DNA from: Planctomycetaceae bacterium
GTDB taxonomy: Bacteria; Planctomycetota; Planctomycetia; Planctomycetales; Planctomycetaceae
DNA: 7,838 nt
Assembly (NCBI GenBank): GCA_020426085.1
Contig: JAGQQP010000181.1
Span: 1 to 7,838 of the forward strand
Reading direction: 5' to 3'
Within the stretch, counting starts at the first letter, position 1. Every line of letters starts with the position of its first letter. The notes beneath the pieces are model-generated. The model had not been told where the DNA came from, did no database searches, and saw only the letters and a list, made by a program, of their open reading frames with translations. Position numbers and translations under genes: made by a program. Shown here piece by piece: positions 1 through 7,838 of the stretch.

Positions 1-981
<981 letters not shown>

Positions 982-987
982 CATAAC

Positions 988-993
988 ACCTCT
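988..993 (-). promoter_or_regulatory. Ribosome binding site of nrdB
   Basis: On the minus strand this reads AGAGGT, a partial Shine-Dalgarno match, followed by GTT and then two consecutive ATG codons. The spacing favours the second ATG, which decides the start chosen for nrdB. The first ATG would add only one methionine. Confidence 0.6.
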
Positions 994-1049
994 TTAAATC
1001 CATTAATTAGTTAAAGTGAGCACAATTGATCGCTGGAAAAACACCGTGA

Positions 1050-3899
<2,850 letters not shown>

Positions 3900-3906
3900 T
3901 CGATTG

Positions 3907-3913
3907 CCTCCTT
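3907..3913 (-). promoter_or_regulatory. Strong Shine-Dalgarno site of nrdA
   Basis: The minus strand reads AAGGAGG, a full anti-16S match, 7 bases before the nrdA ATG. It fixes the start codon at 3899. Confidence 0.85.
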
Positions 3914-4346
3914 AAAATGGAATGCTAAAAATCCGGCTGTGTCCATGCCGACAGCAGCTTGTGTATCAATTAGAAACGTTGTGATGAGACCGCAATGACT
4001 CACACAGTGCCCCACAATATGGTGAACTCACACGAGAGGGTCGGAAATGTAACAACAGACAAGACAGGAAACATGAAGAGACGGGAGCAGGCAGGCAGCA
4101 TTATTATGGTGCATGAACTGGCAACTCCTTTTGCTCTTACGAAACCCTCACTGATCTGAAATTCGATTTCTAAAACCATCTGAATGTGAGAGCTGAGGAT
4201 CCACCAAACCCCTGAGAGACAGGTTTTCTGATTAGCTCGCAGGTATTTTGTGCAGTCTGGAGAGAGACAAGAGCACGGTCTGGAACTATTCAAATCAACA
4301 CTGTCAAAAGGCTTGGCAAAACCAACTTTTTTCGACCCACAACGAA

Positions 4347-4361
4347 ACACCCGTTTAGTGT
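4347..4361 (-). promoter_or_regulatory. Related box B downstream of the nrdAB promoter
   Basis: The minus strand reads ACACTAAACGGGTGT, sharing the ACACTA and GGGTGT arms of box A but with the centre one base shorter. Its centre is about 38.5 bp from that of box A. NrdR boxes usually come in pairs about 31-32 bp apart, so the spacing is atypical. A second operator half is plausible but unproven. Confidence 0.35.
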
Positions 4362-4366
4362 TTTTT

Positions 4367-4379
4367 GTGAGTCACTCAC
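4367..4379 (-). promoter_or_regulatory. Perfect dyad GTGAGT-n-ACTCAC between the two boxes
   Basis: A 13-base perfect palindrome with a single central base, centred at 4373. That is almost exactly midway between box A (centre 4392.5) and box B (centre 4354), and just downstream of the predicted transcription start. It is a candidate operator for a separate regulator or part of one composite site. Confidence 0.4.
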
Positions 4380-4384
4380 TCATA

Positions 4385-4400
4385 ACACCCAATATAGTGT
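4385..4400 (-). promoter_or_regulatory. NrdR-box-like palindrome A over the -10 element
   Basis: The minus strand reads ACACTATATTGGGTGT, matching 13 of 16 positions of the NrdR box consensus as I recall it (acaCwAtATaTwGtgt). NrdR is the zinc-finger/ATP-cone repressor of ribonucleotide reductase genes in many bacteria. The site covers the predicted -10 hexamer, so binding would block RNA polymerase. No nrdR gene lies in this window. Confidence 0.5.
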
Positions 4401-4418
4401 GTATATTTCAGTAGTCAA
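4391..4418 (-). promoter_or_regulatory. Predicted sigma70-type promoter of nrdAB
   Basis: On the minus strand TTGACT (4418-4413) is separated by 16 bases from TATATT (4396-4391); each hexamer matches the consensus at five of six positions. Transcription would start near 4384. The -10 element lies within a palindrome resembling the NrdR box, the arrangement expected for a repressible RNR promoter. Confidence 0.65.
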
Positions 4419-4706
4419 TACTAAATGTTGGACATCGTCCAAAGATGTCAAGAATCATTAGCAAGACTCTGGAAAACCCTGTATTTGTAGAAATTACACA
4501 CAAATTTCATTCAAATCCAATCTTCAGATCACCGAAATTTCTAAAAGATTTTTTTCTGAACCGGCTGACCGTCAAACTTTCAAATGCCCCCTCATCTTGC
4601 AAAAAGAGACCAGCTTAATAGAGGGCAAAACATCAGATTACGCGATTCTTCATCAGAATTTCACGAGTCCTGTTTTCAGAGAGAACAGGACTGAGGACGC
4701 GGCAAA
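4419..4706. other. AT-rich intergenic stretch between hpnC and the nrdA promoter
   Basis: No gene is supported here on either strand. It holds A/T-rich tracts (for example the T run near 4549-4556) and the stem-loop at 4666-4692. It separates the 3' end of hpnC from the nrdAB promoter. Confidence 0.6.
4666..4692 (-). terminator. Stem-loop after hpnC, possible terminator
   Basis: AGTCCTGTT at 4666-4674 pairs perfectly with AACAGGACT at 4684-4692, beginning 14 bases after the hpnC stop. No U-tract follows in either direction, so it is not a canonical intrinsic terminator. It may mark the 3' end of the hpnC message or stabilise it. Confidence 0.45.
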
Positions 4707-5678
4707 TCAACGATTCCTGCCAGAAATACGCCGCAGCAGACTCTGAAACAACAATACGCCGAACTCAAATCGGGACACCACGGGGCGCTGCTTCCAGACA
4801 TTGAACTGCTGCTGTTCGATGTGATCGAGTATTTTCAGGCCTCCCCGCAGAAACAGATCGATGTCGACCTGCAGGCGCCCCGGAAGCTGCGCGATCAGAG
4901 GCACGCCATCCCGCAGGTACTGCCGCGCACGCGCGACTTCAAACGCCATTAAATTCTGAAACGACGCGTTGAATTCGTGCTGCTCAAATTGCGATCTGGT
5001 ATAGCCGAACTGCTCATAATCTTCACGGGGAAGATAGATGCGACCCATCGCAAAGTCACGGGCCACATCCTGCCAGAAATTGGCCAGTTGTAATCCCGTG
5101 CAAATCGAATCCGACCAGACCAGTGTTTCCGGGGAAACGGCTTCACACAGATGCAGCACCAGGCGTCCCACCGGATTGGCACTTCTCTGGCAGTACGAAA
5201 GCAGTTCTTCGAAGGTCTGATATTCGTTGACGTGTTGATCCTGTTCGAACGCCTGGATCAGATCATCGAAGGCGGTTTGAGGCAAATTGTATTTCACAAT
5301 CGTAGGAGTCAGCGCGATAAAGACCGGATGCAGACGAGGCGTGGATACCGACGATTCCTCTTCCCCGGTCTTCTGAATACTCTGATAGCATTCCACCAGT
5401 TGAGACCGCCACCAGGCCAGCAGATGGAGTGACCGGTCGGCCCCTGCAATTTCATCCCCCAGATCGTCGGCCCAGCGGCAGAAGGCGTAGACATTGTAAA
5501 AATGCTGACGCAACTCCCGCGGCAGTGCCCAGGAGACGGGCGGGAAATTCTCGTAATGTCCCAGGGCAATCCGACGGCAATACGCGTCTGCCTCATCCAG
5601 GGAGACTGGAGCATCCGTTCCCTGAAAACAGGGGGAATCGGGCCCCCAGGCCGCTAATTCATGCTCAAATGCCGTCAT
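4707..5678 (-). CDS. hpnC: HpnC-type hydroxysqualene synthase (squalene/phytoene synthase family)
   Basis: Trans-isoprenyl diphosphate synthase-fold enzyme. In the HpnCDE route HpnD joins two farnesyl diphosphates to presqualene diphosphate, HpnC converts this to hydroxysqualene, and HpnE reduces that to squalene for hopanoids, sterols or C30 carotenoids. The 323 residues show the HpnC hallmark HYENFPPVSW (41-50), the first aspartate motif DDLGDE (71-76), YCQRSANPVGRL (162-173) and the second aspartate motif DVARD (204-208) followed by GRIYLP. The two Asp motifs bind diphosphate through Mg2+. HYENFP argues for HpnC rather than HpnD or phytoene synthase. No signal peptide or membrane span is seen, so it is probably cytosolic or membrane-associated. 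The start at 5678 gives the usual family N-terminus (WGPDSP near residue 11); only a weak GGGAAG precedes it. The gene stands alone: hpnD, hpnE and a squalene cyclase are not in the window, and der runs divergently. Confidence 0.88.
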   Translation of the reverse strand: MTAFEHELAAWGPDSPCFQGTDAPVSLDEADAYCRRIALGHYENFPPVSWALPRELRQHFYNVYAFCRWADDLGDEIAGADRSLHLLAWWRSQLVECYQSIQKTGEEESSVSTPRLHPVFIALTPTIVKYNLPQTAFDDLIQAFEQDQHVNEYQTFEELLSYCQRSANPVGRLVLHLCEAVSPETLVWSDSICTGLQLANFWQDVARDFAMGRIYLPREDYEQFGYTRSQFEQHEFNASFQNLMAFEVARARQYLRDGVPLIAQLPGRLQVDIDLFLRGGLKILDHIEQQQFNVWKQRPVVSRFEFGVLLFQSLLRRISGRNR

Positions 5679-5997
5679 TTAGCCGGAACTTCCCAAACGC
5701 ATAGCGCCAGTTGATTAACAATCGTCTCCCAACTGGATAATCTATAAGAAATAAGACTCAACCGCTTACCATGCCAGAGCCGTTACAGGCAGCCTGTCAT
5801 GTTCTGTTTCAAAACCGCCCGGCTTCAGCACGCTCTGAATGCCAGCAGAAAAACCATACTTCGAATCGGCGGGCGCTCAACAGATTCTGATACCAGCAGA
5901 CTCAGGGATACAGGTCCCGAGGCTGGAAATCAAGAGAGCCAACCCAATCCTGTTCGATTCATACTGAAAACGCTTTCCAGAGAAAAACGCAAAAACC
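5679..5997. other. Divergent intergenic region between hpnC and der
   Basis: This 319-base spacer must carry the start signals of both genes. It contains an inverted repeat, CCAGTTG at 5707-5713 and CAACTGG at 5730-5736, 16 bases apart and 29 bases upstream of hpnC. GATAAT at 5736-5741 on the plus strand resembles a -10 element, but no well-spaced -35 goes with it. No gene is supported here. Confidence 0.5.
5707..5736. repeat. 7-bp inverted repeat upstream of hpnC
   Basis: CCAGTTG and CAACTGG are perfect reverse complements with a 16-base spacer, giving arm centres 23 bp apart, about two helical turns. The position, close upstream of hpnC in a divergent promoter region, fits a dimeric regulator site. 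A 7-bp match can also arise by chance. Confidence 0.35.
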
Positions 5998-7407
5998 ATG
6001 GCCATTCCCAAAATTGCTATCGTGGGGCGCCCCAATGTTGGCAAAAGTTCGATCTTCAACTGGCTCGCCGGCCATCGCGTGGCGATTGTCGACCCGACTG
6101 CCGGCGTGACCCGCGACCGGGTCACATACATGATCCATGAAAAAGACCGCTACTTCGAACTGGTCGACACCGGCGGAATCGGCATCACCGACAGTGACGA
6201 TCTGTCCGAAGACATTGAACGCCAGATCCAGGTCGGCATTGAAGAAGCTGACCTGATCCTGTTTGTCGTTGACGGGACGCTCGGCGTGGCGCATCTGGAC
6301 GAAGAAGTGGCCCAGCGCCTGCGGTCTATTGAAAAACCGAAAATCCTGTGCATCAACAAATGCGATTCCACCAAAACAGATGACGAAGCAGCACAGTTCT
6401 TTCGCCTGACAAATTCCCCCGTCGTACTGACGAGTGTGAAAGGGAACCGGAACCGCAATGAGCTGATGAAAGCGATTCTCGACAATCTGCCGCCTGCTGA
6501 AGAATTCGAAGTCAGCGAAGGGGAAAGTCTGGCTGCAGAACCCGAACTGAAAATCGCGATCGTCGGTCGGCGGAATGTGGGCAAAAGCACGTTCATCAAT
6601 GCACTCGCAGAATCAGAGCGGATGATTGTCAGTGAAGTCGCCGGTACCACCCGCGACAGTGTCGACATCCGGTTTGAGTTCGACGACAAATCATTCCTTG
6701 CCATCGATACGCCGGGTGTGCGCAAGCGGAAAAGCCTCGCCAACGATATTGAATTTTACGGCTTGACCCGGGCGAAACGCAGCATCCGTCGCGCCAATGT
6801 TGTGCTGATGTTCTTCGATTCACAGCAGACGATTTCCAAGGTCGACAAACAGCTGGTTTCGGAAATCGAAGAGAACCACAAGCCCTGTATCTTTGTGGTC
6901 AACAAGTGGGACCTGGCCCGGGAAAGCAAAATGACGTCGGAAAAATGGGATGAATATCTGACGTCCCAGTTCCGTACCATGCGACATGCCCCGGTGGCGC
7001 TGGTCACCGCGAAAGACTCTCGCAATATCAAGCAGGTGATTAACCTGGCACAGACGATTTACAAACAGTCGCGCATTCGTGTCTCAACGGGGCGCCTGAA
7101 TAAAGTGGTGCGGGCGGCCATCCAGAACAATCAGCCCCCCTACTCCAAAAACCACCGTCCTAAAATTTACTACGCCACACAAGTCGCTACTGAGCCGCCG
7201 ACGATTGTCTTGAAATGTAACGATCAGAAACTGTTCAGCGAATCCTGGAAACGATACCTGAGCGGCGTGCTGCGGGAAGAACTCCCCTTCAAAGAGATCC
7301 CGATTAAAATTTACTATCGCCCGAAAGACGCGAAAGAAGAATCAGGCCCCAGCCTGGATATGGTCGAACAGGACGATTTCGAAGCATTTGAGCCCGACCA
7401 TTCTTAG
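5998..7407 (+). CDS. der: GTPase Der (EngA), ribosome assembly factor
   Basis: Essential double-GTPase that binds the 50S subunit and helps its late maturation. The 469 residues show two tandem G domains and a C-terminal KH-like domain (about 355-445), the usual Der plan and length. G domain 1: GRPNVGKS (10-17), T38 in VTRD, DTGG (57-60), NKCD (120-123). G domain 2: GRRNVGKS (190-197), GTTRD (216-220), DTPG (237-240), NKWD (302-305). The G5 loops read TSV (145-147) and TAK (337-339) rather than the textbook SA, a mild deviation. An acidic linker (about 168-183) joins the G domains and the C-terminus is also acidic. The ATG is chosen because the P-loop falls at residue 10, as is normal; no strong Shine-Dalgarno precedes it, only an A-rich stretch. 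It is divergent from hpnC and convergent with the unknown gene to the right, so it is probably transcribed alone. Confidence 0.97.
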   Translation: MAIPKIAIVGRPNVGKSSIFNWLAGHRVAIVDPTAGVTRDRVTYMIHEKDRYFELVDTGGIGITDSDDLSEDIERQIQVGIEEADLILFVVDGTLGVAHLDEEVAQRLRSIEKPKILCINKCDSTKTDDEAAQFFRLTNSPVVLTSVKGNRNRNELMKAILDNLPPAEEFEVSEGESLAAEPELKIAIVGRRNVGKSTFINALAESERMIVSEVAGTTRDSVDIRFEFDDKSFLAIDTPGVRKRKSLANDIEFYGLTRAKRSIRRANVVLMFFDSQQTISKVDKQLVSEIEENHKPCIFVVNKWDLARESKMTSEKWDEYLTSQFRTMRHAPVALVTAKDSRNIKQVINLAQTIYKQSRIRVSTGRLNKVVRAAIQNNQPPYSKNHRPKIYYATQVATEPPTIVLKCNDQKLFSESWKRYLSGVLREELPFKEIPIKIYYRPKDAKEESGPSLDMVEQDDFEAFEPDHS

Positions 7408-7433
7408 CGCTCAACAGGAAATTCAGCTGCTGT

Positions 7434-7838
7434 CTAATCGAATTTCATTTCCCTGATGTGGGCAGCCGCAGCGTCTGCGAGTACGTCGCGGAACATGCGG
7501 TCGGGATTGTCAAAAAAGGCGATGCTGATGCCACGATCGACAGAGCGCGTGGCCAGCAGGGTCAGCATCGGCGTGGGAGGCACGTAACGCTCCATGTAAA
7601 TGAGCCGCATACCGGGGCCCTCGAGATTCAAAAGGCGTTCAAAATACTGCATCGCCAGATTGCCATCGCGGGCCAGCACAGCCCCTTTCACTGAGACGCG
7701 CAGCTTCTGCCATTCTTCCGGTGTCATCTCTTTTTTCCAGGCCATGACCTGCCGGTGCATGGCATCGAGCTGACTGGCTGCTGCTTCGGCAATGTTCGCC
7801 TGAATCAGCGGCAGTATACTGCGCGTGAATGCGTAAAG
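7434..7838 (-). CDS. Protein of unknown function, N-terminus beyond window
   Basis: The frame is open to the right edge, giving 134 visible C-terminal residues ending in REMKFD at a TAG stop. An ATG at 7760 would give a 108-residue protein, but it has no ribosome site. The 26 codons upstream remain open and read as a plausible amphipathic helix (LPLIQANIAEAAASQLDAM), so I take the gene to be cut by the window edge. The visible part is mainly helical and soluble-looking: a charged segment (WKKEMTPEEWQKLR), then a segment with MERYVPPTPM, LLATRSVDRG and AFFDNPDRMFRDVL. There is no obvious cysteine, metal motif, transmembrane span or nucleotide-binding loop. I do not recognise the family. It converges on der with a 26-base gap and no visible terminator between. 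Confidence 0.7.
   Translation of the reverse strand, partial: LYAFTRSILPLIQANIAEAAASQLDAMHRQVMAWKKEMTPEEWQKLRVSVKGAVLARDGNLAMQYFERLLNLEGPGMRLIYMERYVPPTPMLTLLATRSVDRGISIAFFDNPDRMFRDVLADAAAAHIREMKFD

Larger units (their letters stand above)
3900..4384 (-). other. Long untranslated leader of nrdA
   Basis: About 485 bases separate the start predicted from the promoter at 4391-4418 from the nrdA start codon. No reading frame here has a ribosome site or protein-like composition. A GTG-started frame at 4350-4000 is serine- and cysteine-rich and unconvincing. I see no B12-box-like GCCACTG element and no other riboswitch I recognise. A small CGGC/GCCG stem (3950-3947 with 3937-3934) followed by ATTTTT lies just before the nrdA ribosome site and is too weak to call a terminator. 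The leader may be a long 5' UTR, or a nearer promoter may exist that I cannot see. Confidence 0.4.

Noticed and set aside
4302..4307. Perfect TTGACA on the minus strand within the nrdA leader, a possible second promoter
   Set aside because: No acceptable -10 hexamer is found 15-19 bases downstream, so it does not make a promoter by itself.
4000..4350. A 116-codon GTG-started frame on the minus strand in the nrdA leader
   Set aside because: There is no ribosome site, it starts inside the promoter-proximal box B, and its composition is serine/cysteine-rich without motifs. It is more likely chance openness of a leader.
3900..4384. Cobalamin riboswitch upstream of the RNR genes
   Set aside because: Such riboswitches do control some RNR genes, but I found no B12-box-like GCCACTG sequence on the transcribed strand and no matching arrangement.
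5711..5748. Plus-strand der promoter made from TTGATT/TTAACA and GATAAT/TATAAG hexamers
   Set aside because: The spacings are 19, 15 or 22 bases with imperfect hexamers, and the distance to der is over 240 bases, so the match is not better than chance.
5799..6140. A 113-codon plus-strand frame starting before der
   Set aside because: It overlaps the P-loop-encoding start of der in another frame, is arginine-rich and has no recognisable domain.

Overview
The window holds five protein-coding genes in ordinary bacterial housekeeping DNA of moderate GC content. From protein character it most resembles a planctomycete (PVC superphylum, possibly Gimesia-like). The grounds are a chlamydia-type class Ic ribonucleotide reductase and a stand-alone HpnC-type squalene-pathway enzyme beside a typical Der GTPase. 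This placement is inferred from protein features recalled from memory, not from a database search.

Layout: the left half is an nrdA-nrdB operon on the minus strand (nrdA 3899-1050, then nrdB from 981 past the left edge). It encodes the large and small subunits of an aerobic class I ribonucleotide reductase, which makes deoxyribonucleotides for DNA synthesis. NrdB keeps all six metal ligands, but the radical tyrosine is replaced by phenylalanine and the first ligand is glutamate. These are the marks of the Mn/Fe class Ic subtype. About 490 bases upstream of nrdA is a good sigma70-type promoter whose -10 element lies inside a NrdR-box-like palindrome. A related second box and a central dyad lie just downstream. 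The roughly 485-base leader between promoter and nrdA has no convincing gene.

The right half holds hpnC (minus, 5678-4707; hydroxysqualene synthase of the squalene route to hopanoids, sterols or C30 carotenoids). It is followed by a stem-loop and is transcribed divergently from der (plus, 5998-7407; double-GTPase ribosome assembly factor). A minus-strand gene of unknown function (7434 to beyond the right edge) converges on der.

No mobile element, CRISPR array, tRNA, rRNA or phage gene was seen. I found no clearly new multi-gene system. The observations most worth following are the tyrosine-less NrdB, the symmetric operator-like architecture at the nrdA promoter, and the long nrdA leader.
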